In this document: piece by piece, positions 1 through 7,607 of the stretch
How positions within the stretch are numbered: the stretch's first letter is position 1
How the letters are laid out: the number at the start of each line of letters is the position of its first letter
DNA from: Gaiellaceae bacterium
Lineage (GTDB): Bacteria; Actinomycetota; Thermoleophilia; Gaiellales; Gaiellaceae
Direction: 5' to 3'
NCBI GenBank assembly: GCA_021323315.1
Contig: JAJTCQ010000009.1
Location: forward strand, 1 to 64,000
DNA length: 64,000 nucleotides
The notes under the pieces: model-generated
Told to the model about the DNA's origin: nothing
Seen by the model: the letters and a program-made list of their open reading frames with translations, nothing else
Database searches by the model: none
Made by a program: the position numbers and the translations under genes

Positions 1-543
1 CAGGAACGCGAGCATGTCGAAGTTCTGCTTGACGAGCTGCACGTCCTTGTCCGGGTTCATGCCGTTCTTGACGAGCGCCGCGCGCTGCTCGAACTCGTTT
101 CCGAAGATCCAGACGCCGAACTTCTTGCCGCGCATCTTCTTGAAGGTGTTGATCCCGCTCGAACGGAACGTGACCTCGGTCGTACCACTGCGTGCGTAGA
201 CCTGCGCGACGTTGACGAGGTCGTTGCCGGTGTCGCGCTGGGCGAGCGTCGACGGCATCCAGTTGATGCCGAACTCGGCCTGCCGCCCGAGAACCACCTG
301 TTCCGGGAGGATGTCCGGCCCCCCGGGCTTGATCGTGACGTCGAGCCCCGCCTGCTTGTAGTACCCCCTCGCCTGGGCGGCGTAGTAGCCCGCGAACTGG
401 GCCTGCACGACCCATTTCGACTGGAGCGTGACCTTGGTCAGCCCCTGGCCCTGGCTCGAGCCAGCGGTCGCGAGCCCTGCCGCGATCGCGACCGCCGTGG
501 CGAGCAGCACTGCGCCCACAATCGTCCACCTGCGTTTCCTCAT
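1..543 (-). CDS. ABC transporter substrate-binding protein, NMT1/THI5-like (3' end cut by window)
   Basis: Reading leftwards from an ATG at 543-541, the frame stays open to the window edge (181 codons). The N-terminus is a signal peptide: basic MRKRRW followed by a hydrophobic stretch to about residue 28. No lipobox cysteine is visible. The mature part contains the NMT1/THI5 hallmark FAGYYAAQARGYYKQAGLDV, typical of periplasmic receptors for pyrimidine-like, taurine or nitrate-type ligands. A strong ribosome site (AAGGAGG) sits 5 nt before the ATG, unlike most unit heads in this window. It is the last visible gene of a permease-ATPase-permease-receptor operon. A pyrimidine or hydantoin-type ligand is inferred from the neighbouring carbamoylase; the ligand itself cannot be read from the sequence. 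Confidence 0.85.
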   Translation of the reverse strand, partial: MRKRRWTIVGAVLLATAVAIAAGLATAGSSQGQGLTKVTLQSKWVVQAQFAGYYAAQARGYYKQAGLDVTIKPGGPDILPEQVVLGRQAEFGINWMPSTLAQRDTGNDLVNVAQVYARSGTTEVTFRSSGINTFKKMRGKKFGVWIFGNEFEQRAALVKNGMNPDKDVQLVKQNFDMLAFL

Positions 544-557
544 GTGCCCTCCTTGGG

Positions 558-1370
558 TTAATCGACACCTGCACGTATGGATGGATGCCAGCCGACGACG
601 AGCCGCTCCGCGAGCGCGACGGCCGCGTAGAACGCGATCCCGATGAGGCTCGCGACGAGGATCGCCGCCCACGCGGTCTCGTACTGCGCAAGCGAGACCG
701 AAGAAACGATCTGCACGCCCAGCGCCTCCGTTGATCCGCCGAAGTAGTCCCCCACGACAGCGCCGATCATTGCGAGTACGGACGCGATCTTCAAGGCGGA
801 GAAGACGAAGGGGAGGCTGTTCGGGATCCGCGCACGCGCGAACACGACGCGCTGCGGGGCTGCGTACGAGCGCATCAGCTCGAGCGACTCGGGCCGTAGC
901 GACGTCAGCCCGCGCAGCGTGTTCACGAGCACCGGGAAGAAGCAGAGGACGGCCGCGATCACGACTTTCGACCACGGCGAGAGCGTCCCGAACCAGGCGT
1001 TCGTGATCGGCGCGAAGGCGACTATCGGAACGGCGTTCGCGGCGATCATGTACGGCATGAGAGCGCTACCGAGCGGACGCCAGCGCGCGAGCACGAGCGC
1101 GAATCCGAAGGCGAGCGAGCAGCCGAGCACGAAGCCGCCGAGCGCCTCCTTGAACGTGATCCAGCCGCCGCGCACGAGCTCCGAGCGATTGTCCCAGAAC
1201 GCCTGCAGCACGTCGGAGAGAGGAGGGAGCAGGTAGCGCTCGACGCCGAGCGCCGGCAGCACCCACTGCCACAGCGCCATCCCGATGCCGAAGACGATGG
1301 CCGCAGGCCCCCACTTCCGAACGCGCTGCGTATTTCGACGCCCAGAAGCAGGATGCGCGAGCGTGCTCAC
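558..1370 (-). CDS. ABC transporter permease (SsuC/ThiX-like)
   Basis: A 270-residue BPD-type inner-membrane permease with about six hydrophobic segments. The EAA-type cytoplasmic loop lies around the SLRPESLELMRSYAAPQRVVF region, where the ATPase docks. Its start ATG overlaps the ATPase stop by 4 bp (ATGA), so translation is coupled. It probably forms the channel with the second permease upstream. Family members import alkanesulfonates, thiamine precursors, pyrimidines or nitrate; which one applies here is not visible. Confidence 0.85.
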   Translation of the reverse strand: MSTLAHPASGRRNTQRVRKWGPAAIVFGIGMALWQWVLPALGVERYLLPPLSDVLQAFWDNRSELVRGGWITFKEALGGFVLGCSLAFGFALVLARWRPLGSALMPYMIAANAVPIVAFAPITNAWFGTLSPWSKVVIAAVLCFFPVLVNTLRGLTSLRPESLELMRSYAAPQRVVFARARIPNSLPFVFSALKIASVLAMIGAVVGDYFGGSTEALGVQIVSSVSLAQYETAWAAILVASLIGIAFYAAVALAERLVVGWHPSIRAGVD

Positions 1371-2173
1371 TCGACCACCTCGGGCTCCTCGACGACATCG
1401 TCCGCTCCACCGGCGTGCAATGCCTCACGCACCTCGGTGACGAGCTCGAAGAAGCGCGGATCCTCGCGCGTCTCGCGCGTTCTGGGCTGCTCGAGGTCGA
1501 TCGGGAGGACGGACGTGATCCGTCCGGGCCGCGGCGACATGACGACCACTCGGGTCGAGAGGTAGACGGCCTCGGTGATCGAGTGCGTCACGAAGATCAC
1601 CGTCGAGCGGATCTCGGTCCAGATACGCAGGAGCTCGTCGTTCATACGCTCCCGCGTCATCTCGTCGAGGGCACCGAACGGCTCGTCCATGAGCAGGAGC
1701 GCTGGTGTGAACGAGAGCGCGCGAGCGATGGACACGCGCTGCTGCATGCCTCCCGAGAGCTGCCAGGGGTAGTGCTTTTCGAACCCGTCGAGCTCGACCA
1801 GGCTCAGCAGCTCTTGCACTCTGGCTGCACGCTCGGCTCGATTGAACCCCATGAGCTCGAGTGGCAGCGCGATGTTCTTCGCAACCGTTCGCCAGTCGTA
1901 GAGCACCGCGGACTGGAAGACGATTCCGTAGTCACGATCAAGGCGAGCCTGGCGTGCCGATTTCCCGTTCACGCGAATCTCGCCGCTCGTCGGATCGACG
2001 AGGTCCCCGATCACGCGCAGAAGCGTCGACTTGCCACACCCGGACGGGCCGATGAGAGAGATGAACTCGCCCCGGCCGACGTCGAGCTCGATGTCCTGGA
2101 GCGCGGTGACGCCGCCCTTGCCGAACGTCTTCGAGATCCCCCGCGCCGTGACGACGGCCTCCGAGGGTTTCAC
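1367..2173 (-). CDS. ABC transporter ATP-binding protein (SsuB/TauB-like)
   Basis: A 268-residue nucleotide-binding subunit. Walker A is GPSGCGKST (about residues 43-51), the ABC signature is LSGGMQQR, and Walker B is LLLMDEPFGALDE followed by the H-loop VTHS. It energises the importer formed with the two permeases and the receptor. It overlaps both permease genes by ATGA. Length and motifs are normal for the nitrate/sulfonate/taurine ATPase group. Confidence 0.92.
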   Translation of the reverse strand: MKPSEAVVTARGISKTFGKGGVTALQDIELDVGRGEFISLIGPSGCGKSTLLRVIGDLVDPTSGEIRVNGKSARQARLDRDYGIVFQSAVLYDWRTVAKNIALPLELMGFNRAERAARVQELLSLVELDGFEKHYPWQLSGGMQQRVSIARALSFTPALLLMDEPFGALDEMTRERMNDELLRIWTEIRSTVIFVTHSITEAVYLSTRVVVMSPRPGRITSVLPIDLEQPRTRETREDPRFFELVTEVREALHAGGADDVVEEPEVVE

Positions 2174-3030
2174 ACCAGTTGCTCCGGCGGGTGATGGACG
2201 ACGAGCTTCTCGACCAGCACCACGAGCAGGAAGAACGCGATGCCGAGGAGCGCGGCCACGAGGTTGACCGCCCAGAGGTTCTCCGGCTCGAGCGCGTAGT
2301 ACTGGTTGAAGTTGATGATCCAGCCGCCGAGCCCGTCCTGGATCGACGACGGCAGCTCACCTATCACGGCGCCGACGACGCTCGCAGTCGCCGCGACCTT
2401 GAACGCGGAGAAGAGGTAGGGCATCGCCGCCGGCACGCGGAGCTTCCAGAAGATCGACCACTCGCGTGCGGCATACGACTGCATGAGCTCGACGGCGGCG
2501 GGATCGGCGGAGCGCAGCCCGCGGACGGTGTTCACCGTCACCGGGAAGAACGTGAGGTAGGCGGCGATGACGGAGACCCGCATCCAGTCCTTCGGCGTCC
2601 AGCCAGCGATGCTCACGCTTCCCAACCCGACCACGACGATGGGCGCGAGCGCGAGGATCGGGATCGTCTGCGACGCGACCACGTACGGCATGATCCCGCG
2701 CTGCAGAACGCCGAAGCGGGCAATCAGGGCGCCGAGCAGGAACCCGACGGTCGCCCCGATGAGGAACCCGACCGCGGCCTCCTTCGCAGTGAACAGGGCC
2801 GCGTCGAGCATGTACCGCGCGAGCAACGGCTCCCCCTCCCGGATCGGATCGAAGAGCGCGCCGACGATGTCGTGGAGGTGCGGCATCGTCGTCGAGTTGA
2901 CGGGGAACGGCCATGTCCACCCGGTCGACTCCCAGAGCTTCCGGTAGCCCTCCCACAGCGCCCACAGCCCGGCCAGGACGAGGAGCAGGACGGCGACACG
3001 CGCCGCCGCAGTGCCGATTCTCGAGCGCAT
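2170..3030 (-). CDS. ABC transporter permease, first gene of the importer operon
   Basis: A BPD-type permease of 286 residues when started at the ATG 3030-3028 (MRSRIGTAAARVAVLLLV...). The TM1 region follows directly, and the EAA loop is near RSADPAAVELMQSYAAREW. An in-frame GTG at 3051 would add seven residues. The ATG is preferred because GATGCT stands exactly 6 nt before it and no Shine-Dalgarno sequence is present, matching the leaderless pattern in this window. It is divergent from the carbamoylase gene with under 50 bp between starts. It presumably pairs with the second permease to form a heterodimeric channel. Confidence 0.82.
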   Translation of the reverse strand: MRSRIGTAAARVAVLLLVLAGLWALWEGYRKLWESTGWTWPFPVNSTTMPHLHDIVGALFDPIREGEPLLARYMLDAALFTAKEAAVGFLIGATVGFLLGALIARFGVLQRGIMPYVVASQTIPILALAPIVVVGLGSVSIAGWTPKDWMRVSVIAAYLTFFPVTVNTVRGLRSADPAAVELMQSYAAREWSIFWKLRVPAAMPYLFSAFKVAATASVVGAVIGELPSSIQDGLGGWIINFNQYYALEPENLWAVNLVAALLGIAFFLLVVLVEKLVVHHPPEQLV

Positions 3031-3062
3031 CGGCAGAGCATCCCACACCAAAAGGGGCCCGT

Positions 3063-3068
3063 TAGAGT
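3063..3068 (+). promoter_or_regulatory. -10 box (TAGAGT) of leaderless carbamoylase gene
   Basis: TAGAGT ends 6 nt before the GTG at 3075. No Shine-Dalgarno sequence lies between, so transcription is predicted to begin on the start codon. A weaker box (GATGCT, 3037-3042, minus strand) serves the divergent importer operon. Confidence 0.65.
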
Positions 3069-3074
3069 CGCCCC

Positions 3075-4325
3075 GTGGCGCTCGATCCCAAGCGGACCGT
3101 GGCCGAGCTGAAGGAGCTCCGCGAGCTCACGGGCGACGACAGCGGGGCTCAGCGGGTGGCCTGGACGGACACGTGGCAGCGCGCGCGCGAGTGGCTACAG
3201 GGGCTCGTCGCGAGCACCGGGGCCGAGGAGACGTTCGACGCCGCCGGGAACCAGTGGTTCACGCTGCGCGGTGAGTCGGAGCACGCGGTCCTCGTCGGCG
3301 GGCACCTCGACTCGGTGCCGAACGGCGGTTGGCTCGACGGATGCCTCAACGTCATCGCAGGCGCGGAGGTGCTCCGCCGCATCGCCGGCGAAGGCACGCC
3401 GCCCGTCACCGTACGTCTCGTCAACTGGGCCGACGAGGAGGGCGCGAGGTTCGGCCGCAGCCTGTTCGGCTCGAGCGCAGCGGCAGGCTCGATGGTCGAT
3501 CAGGACGAGCTGCGAGGGCTGAAGGACGCCGAGGGCAGGTCGCTCCCCGACGCGATCGGCGCCTATGGCGTCGACCTCGACTCTGCGCTCCACGCGCGGT
3601 CGGAGCTCGACTCCGCCGCCGCGTACCTCGAGCTCCACATCGAGCAAGGCCCTGTCCTCGAATCCCTCGACCTCCCGCTCGGCGTCGTGCTCGGGACGTT
3701 CGGCGTCGAGCGCCACCGCATCACCTGGCGCGGACAGGCCGCGCACGCCGGATCGACACCGATGGACAAGCGTCGAGACGCGCTCGCCGGCGCCGCGAAG
3801 CTCGCACTGGAGATTCGCGACGTCGCCGGGCGCACGGGTGGCGGCGCCGTGTGCACGTCGGGCGGGGTCGTGTGCAAGCCCGGCATCGTCACGTCCGTCG
3901 TGGAGACCGCCGAGCAACTCCTCGACCAACGCCACCTCGACGCCGCGAACCTCGCGGCGATGCTCGCCGACGCGAAAACGGCAAGCGAACGCTTCGCCGA
4001 AGAGGAGTCGATCGACGTCGAGTGGGAGAGGATCTGGTCGATCGACCCGATCCTGTTCGACGACACGCTGCTCGGGTTCTGCGAGGAGGCGATCGAGGAG
4101 GTCGCGGGCACGGCGCACCGGCTTCCGTCCGGGCCGCTGCACGACGCCGCCGAGATCTCCCGGGCTGGAGTCCCGACGGCGATGCTGTTCGTCCAGAGCC
4201 TGCGCGGGCTCTCGCACACGAAGCTCGAGGACACGAAGGAGGAGCACCTCGAGCTCGCCACCGCCGCCCTCGACCGACTTGCCTCGAAGACGATCGCCTG
4301 GGTCGCGGCGGGCGGCGGGCGCTGA
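3075..4325 (+). CDS. Zn-dependent N-carbamoyl-amino-acid hydrolase / beta-ureidopropionase-type (M20 family)
   Basis: 416 residues. It hydrolyses an N-carbamoyl or similar amide group using a two-metal centre. Metal-site motifs are GGHLDSVPNGGWLDG (His77, Asp79, Asp88), ADEEGARFGRSLFGS (Glu121-Glu122) and ELHIEQG. The dimerisation-lid motif HAGSTPM and the C-terminal LSHTKLEDT are also present. These define the hydantoinase/carbamoylase subgroup of M20, which includes beta-ureidopropionase and allantoate amidohydrolase. Exact substrate is not decidable. It lies next to an NMT1-type importer and an F420-type oxidoreductase, suggesting pyrimidine or hydantoin breakdown. A dihydropyrimidinase is not in the window but could lie beyond the left edge. 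The GTG start is supported by the leaderless box. Confidence 0.88.
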   Translation: MALDPKRTVAELKELRELTGDDSGAQRVAWTDTWQRAREWLQGLVASTGAEETFDAAGNQWFTLRGESEHAVLVGGHLDSVPNGGWLDGCLNVIAGAEVLRRIAGEGTPPVTVRLVNWADEEGARFGRSLFGSSAAAGSMVDQDELRGLKDAEGRSLPDAIGAYGVDLDSALHARSELDSAAAYLELHIEQGPVLESLDLPLGVVLGTFGVERHRITWRGQAAHAGSTPMDKRRDALAGAAKLALEIRDVAGRTGGGAVCTSGGVVCKPGIVTSVVETAEQLLDQRHLDAANLAAMLADAKTASERFAEEESIDVEWERIWSIDPILFDDTLLGFCEEAIEEVAGTAHRLPSGPLHDAAEISRAGVPTAMLFVQSLRGLSHTKLEDTKEEHLELATAALDRLASKTIAWVAAGGGR

Positions 4326-4412
4326 CCGCGCGCCGGCGTTGGAAGCAGCGCTGCGTGCGGCTCGCACCGCCGAGCGAGGTCTCGGCTCCACCTTCAGTGC
4401 GCGCATGCGTCC

Positions 4413-5525
4413 GTGACGGCACGAACGCGTGGCGTCGTCGCCGGGCTCGCGATCGGCGGCGGCCTGACCTGGAACGTCTCGAACGTCGGCGCCGTCGCCG
4501 ATCCGCTCGCGGAGCACTACGGCAGCTCCCTCGCGGCGATCGGGCTCCTCACGACGGCGCTCTTCGTCACCCACCTCGCGGTGCAGCTTCCCGCCGGACG
4601 GGGAGCGGATCGCTTCGGCTCGCAGGGGATCGCACTGATAGCGATCGGAGCTGCCGTGGCAGGCAACTGCGTGCTGCTTGTCGGCGGCGGCATCGAGCTC
4701 GCGCTCGTCGGGCGCGCGATCGTCGGCATCGGTTCGGGAGCTGCGTTCGTCGCGGGGCTCGATCTCGTCCGCGCGGCCGGCGGCGGGGCGGCGCTTCAGG
4801 GCCTCTACGGGGGCGCGACGATGGCCGGCGGTGGTCTCGCGGTGATGGTCGTGCCCGCACTGACCGAGGCGACGAGCTGGCGCGCCCCGTACTGGAGCGC
4901 AGCGCTCCTCGCTGTGCTCGCGACCGTTCCGACCGCCCTGGCCGGCGGTCTGCCCCGGATCGGGCACGCCGGCGCATGGATCCTGAGAGATCGAGAGCTG
5001 CTCCCGATCGGCGTTCTGCAAGCGGCCACCTTCGGGCTCGCCGTGATCGCCGGCAACTGGGTCGTCCCGCTCCTCGAGCGCACCGGGATGAGCCCGGGCG
5101 CCGCAGGGCTCTCCGGCGGGCTGATCCTCTTCGTCGGCATCGCCACGCGACCGCTCGGCGGCGTCCTCGCCGGACGGATTCCGGGCCGCCTTCTCGTCGC
5201 GACGGGGCTCGTCGGCACGTCTCTGGGCGCCGTGCTCCTCGCGCTCGGCGGCCCGCTCGGTCTCTCCGCGCTCGGGTCGCTCGTCCTCGGCCTTACCGCG
5301 GGCCTGCCGTTCGCCGTGATCTTCGCCGCAGCCCAGCGCTCGCGCCCCGACGCACCAGGCGCGGCTATCGCCCTCGTCAACGCCTGTGCGGTCCTGACGA
5401 TCCTCGTCGGCACCCCGCTCGCGGGGCTCGCCTTCGAGCACGGACGTGACGGCGGCCTCGCATTCGCCGCGATCGCGACCCTCTCGGGAGCCGCGCTGCT
5501 CGCGCTCCGCAGGGCGCGCGTCTAG
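4413..5525 (+). CDS. MFS transporter
   Basis: 370 residues, almost entirely hydrophobic, with about 11-12 transmembrane spans. Between TM2 and TM3 lies the MFS motif-A-like stretch PAGRGADRFG. It is shorter than most 12-TM MFS carriers (about 400). The GTG start lies 87 bp after the carbamoylase. No clear ribosome site or -10 box precedes it, so it may be transcribed with the carbamoylase. Substrate unknown; from context it could move the nucleobase, hydantoin or product handled by its neighbours. Confidence 0.8.
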   Translation: MTARTRGVVAGLAIGGGLTWNVSNVGAVADPLAEHYGSSLAAIGLLTTALFVTHLAVQLPAGRGADRFGSQGIALIAIGAAVAGNCVLLVGGGIELALVGRAIVGIGSGAAFVAGLDLVRAAGGGAALQGLYGGATMAGGGLAVMVVPALTEATSWRAPYWSAALLAVLATVPTALAGGLPRIGHAGAWILRDRELLPIGVLQAATFGLAVIAGNWVVPLLERTGMSPGAAGLSGGLILFVGIATRPLGGVLAGRIPGRLLVATGLVGTSLGAVLLALGGPLGLSALGSLVLGLTAGLPFAVIFAAAQRSRPDAPGAAIALVNACAVLTILVGTPLAGLAFEHGRDGGLAFAAIATLSGAALLALRRARV

Positions 5526-5528
5526 CGC

Positions 5529-5534
5529 GATAAT
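5529..5534 (+). promoter_or_regulatory. Candidate -10 box (GATAAT) for F420-type oxidoreductase
   Basis: GATAAT lies 30 nt before the ATG at 5565. A ribosome site AAGGAG (5551-5556) stands 8 nt before that start. This unit therefore has a conventional leader, unlike many neighbours. Confidence 0.45.
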
Positions 5535-5564
5535 CGCCGTTCCGCGAGCCAAGGAGAACCCGAG

Positions 5565-6572
5565 ATGGCATTGAGCTTCGGCGTCACCGTCCTCCCCGAC
5601 CCGCCATCCAGTCGCTTCCTCGAGCTGATCCGCCACGCCGAGGCGAACGGCTTCCAGTACGGCTGGACGTACGACTCGCACGTGCTCTGGCAGGAGTCGT
5701 TCCCACTCTTGACGATGGCGGTGCAGGCGACGACGTCGATGAAGTTCGGCCACTGCGTGACGAATCCCGGAACCCGCGAGCCAACGGTGCTCGCGAGCGC
5801 CTACGCGACGCTGCACGACATCTCCGACGGTCGCATGGTCATGGGGATCGGGCGTGGCGACTCGGCCGTCCGCTACATCGGCGACAAGCCGGTGCGCGTC
5901 GCCGAATTCGAGCGACGCTGCGCGATGGTGAAGGAGTTCATGAACGGCCGCGAGGTCGAGTGGAACGAGAAGCCGCTCAAGCTCGCATGGGTGCGGCCCG
6001 AGCTTCCCGAGATCCCGATGTGGATCGCCGGCTACGGCCCGAAGGCGCTCGCGGTGGCAGGCCGGGTCGGAGACGGCGTGATCATCCAGCTCGCCGACCC
6101 CGTGATCGTCGAGTGGATCATGGACACGGCGCGCAAGGCTGCCGAAGAGGCCGGTCGCGATCCCTCGGAGCTGAAGTGCATCGTCTGTGCGCCGAGCCAC
6201 ATCACCGACGACCTCGCCGACGCGAGAGACCAGGTGCGCTGGTTCCCGGCGATGGTCTCGAACCACGTCATGGACCTCATCGAGCGCTACGGCTACGAGT
6301 CGGAGATCCCGCACGAGCTCACGGAGTACGTCCGCGTGCGCAAGTTCTACGACTACGACGAGCACTCCCGCGTGGGCGCGAAGCACGGCGAGTTCGTCAC
6401 CGACGAGATCTGCGACCGCTTCTGCGTCCTCGGCAACGCCGAGCAGGCGACCGCGAAGCTGAAGGAGCTGGAGGCGGTCGGCGTCGACCAGTTCAACATC
6501 TACCTCATGACCCACGGACAGGAGGAGGATCTCGCCGCCTACGGCAAGGACATCATTCCGGCCTTTCGCTAG
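5565..6572 (+). CDS. F420-dependent LLM-class oxidoreductase (TIGR03842/CPS_4043-like)
   Basis: 335 residues with the bacterial-luciferase-like TIM-barrel fold. Recognisable segments are GVTVLPDPPSSRFLELIRHAE, the strand-2 motif YGWTYDSHVLW, NPGTREPTVLASAYATL, SDGRMVMGIGRGDS and MWIAGYGPKALAVAGRVGDG. These match LLM flavin/F420 enzymes of the methylene-H4MPT-reductase type. From memory, the closest named family is TIGR03842, often found near hydantoinase and pyrimidine genes, which fits this cluster. Cofactor choice (F420 or FMN) cannot be proven from sequence. Its TAG stop overlaps the convergent arginase stop within the palindrome CTAG. Confidence 0.8.
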   Translation: MALSFGVTVLPDPPSSRFLELIRHAEANGFQYGWTYDSHVLWQESFPLLTMAVQATTSMKFGHCVTNPGTREPTVLASAYATLHDISDGRMVMGIGRGDSAVRYIGDKPVRVAEFERRCAMVKEFMNGREVEWNEKPLKLAWVRPELPEIPMWIAGYGPKALAVAGRVGDGVIIQLADPVIVEWIMDTARKAAEEAGRDPSELKCIVCAPSHITDDLADARDQVRWFPAMVSNHVMDLIERYGYESEIPHELTEYVRVRKFYDYDEHSRVGAKHGEFVTDEICDRFCVLGNAEQATAKLKELEAVGVDQFNIYLMTHGQEEDLAAYGKDIIPAFR

Positions 6573-7471
6573 ATGATCGTGGCGCCGAGGGCGCTTGCGA
6601 CGAGCTCGACGGCGGTCGTCGCCGTCGTGTTCTCGCGGTCGAGGATCGGGTTCACCTCGACGACCTCGAGCGAGCCTGCCGCACCCGATTCGGCAACGAG
6701 CTCGAGCGCGAGGTGGGCCTCGCGGTAGGTCAGCCCGCCCCGCACCGGCGTCCCCACCCCCGGCGCGATCTCCGGATCGAGAACGTCCATGTCGAGCGAG
6801 ACGTGGACGAATCCCGCCCCCGAGATCCTGTCGAGTGACTCGCGCACGGCGCGCTCGATGCCGATGCGGTCGATCTCGCTCATCGTGAACACGCGCACGC
6901 CCGCATCGCGCAGAAGCCGCCGCTCGCCGTCGTCGAGCAGGCGCGTCCCGACGAGCGCGACCCGCGTCGAATCCACTGCCGGTAGCGACCACACGTCGCT
7001 CTCGAAACCCGGGCCCGCGAGTCCGAGCGCCGCGGCGAGGGCCATCCCGTGGACGTTTCCGGTCGGGCTCGTCTCCGGCGTGTTGATGTCGGAGTGGGCG
7101 TCCATCCAGAGCACGCCGCCCGGGCCGTGCACCGACGCGAGCCCGCCGAGCGTGCCCAGCGCGACCGAGTGGTCTCCGCCGAGAACGAGCGGCGTGGCCC
7201 CACGACTGGTCGCGTCGGCGACCCGCGCCGCGATCAGCTCGCAGGTGTCGTGGATCTCCGGGAGGAACCGCGCGCGCTCGTCACGGAGCGCCGTCGCCTC
7301 GGCGACCGCCGTCTCCACGTTTCCCTCGTCGCCGACCTCGTAGCCGAGTCCGACCAGCCGCTCCTCGAGCCCGGCGTAGCGGATCGCCGACGGCCCCATG
7401 TCGACCCCGCGTCGACCCTGCCCGAGGTCGAGCGTGGCGCCGATGATCGCGACCTCTCGCTGCACGTTCAC
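6569..7471 (-). CDS. rocF: Arginase
   Basis: 300 residues, normal arginase length. It hydrolyses L-arginine to ornithine and urea. Mn-ligand motifs are all present: GGDHSVALG, WMDAHSDINTPETSPTGN and SLDMDVLDPEIAPGVGTPV. The C-terminal EVNPILD...NTTATTAVEL is arginase-specific rather than agmatinase-like. The GTG start at 7471 is fixed by TAGGTT exactly 6 nt upstream. It is convergent with the oxidoreductase and divergent from tRNA-Phe. Confidence 0.9.
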   Translation of the reverse strand: MNVQREVAIIGATLDLGQGRRGVDMGPSAIRYAGLEERLVGLGYEVGDEGNVETAVAEATALRDERARFLPEIHDTCELIAARVADATSRGATPLVLGGDHSVALGTLGGLASVHGPGGVLWMDAHSDINTPETSPTGNVHGMALAAALGLAGPGFESDVWSLPAVDSTRVALVGTRLLDDGERRLLRDAGVRVFTMSEIDRIGIERAVRESLDRISGAGFVHVSLDMDVLDPEIAPGVGTPVRGGLTYREAHLALELVAESGAAGSLEVVEVNPILDRENTTATTAVELVASALGATII

Positions 7472-7477
7472 GCAGAG

Positions 7478-7483
7478 AACCTA
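7478..7483 (-). promoter_or_regulatory. -10 box (TAGGTT) of leaderless arginase gene
   Basis: On the minus strand TAGGTT is followed by a 6-nt spacer (7472-7477) and then the GTG start. There is no ribosome site. Confidence 0.65.
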
Positions 7484-7497
7484 ACGGGACGCGCGGC

Positions 7498-7503
7498 TAC
7501 ACT
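7498..7503 (+). promoter_or_regulatory. Candidate -10 box (TACACT) of tRNA-Phe
   Basis: TACACT lies 10 nt before the mature tRNA 5' end. tRNA-Ile shows a similar box (TACAGT) at the same distance. No convincing -35 is seen. Confidence 0.5.
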
Positions 7504-7513
7504 GAGCCGCCTT

Positions 7514-7586
7514 GGCGAGGTAGCTCAGTTGGTAGAGCACACGGCTGAAAACCGTGGTGTCGCCGGTTCGATTCCGGCCCTCGCCA
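7514..7586 (+). tRNA. tRNA-Phe (GAA)
   Basis: A 73-nt cloverleaf. The acceptor stem GGCGAGG pairs fully with CCTCGCC, with discriminator A. The D arm contains AGCTCAGTTGGTAGAGC. The anticodon stem-loop is CACGG-CTGAAAA-CCGTG (anticodon GAA), and the T arm is GCCGG-TTCGATT-CCGGC. The 3' CCA is not encoded. Confidence 0.97.
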
Positions 7587-7594
7587 TTGTCGAG

Positions 7595-7600
7595 TAGGTT
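7595..7600 (+). promoter_or_regulatory. -10 box (TAGGTT) of amidase gene
   Basis: It starts 9 nt after the tRNA-Phe end and ends 7 nt before the GTG at 7608. It marks the amidase start; any in-frame start further upstream would lie inside the tRNA. Confidence 0.55.
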
Positions 7601-7607
7601 CGCCGAC

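Noticed and set aside
3195-6992. Very long open frame (about 1265 codons) on the minus strand
   Set aside because: It lies opposite three well-supported plus-strand genes and the arginase end. Its Arg/Asp/Glu/His-rich low-complexity product is the usual shadow of GC-rich coding sequence.
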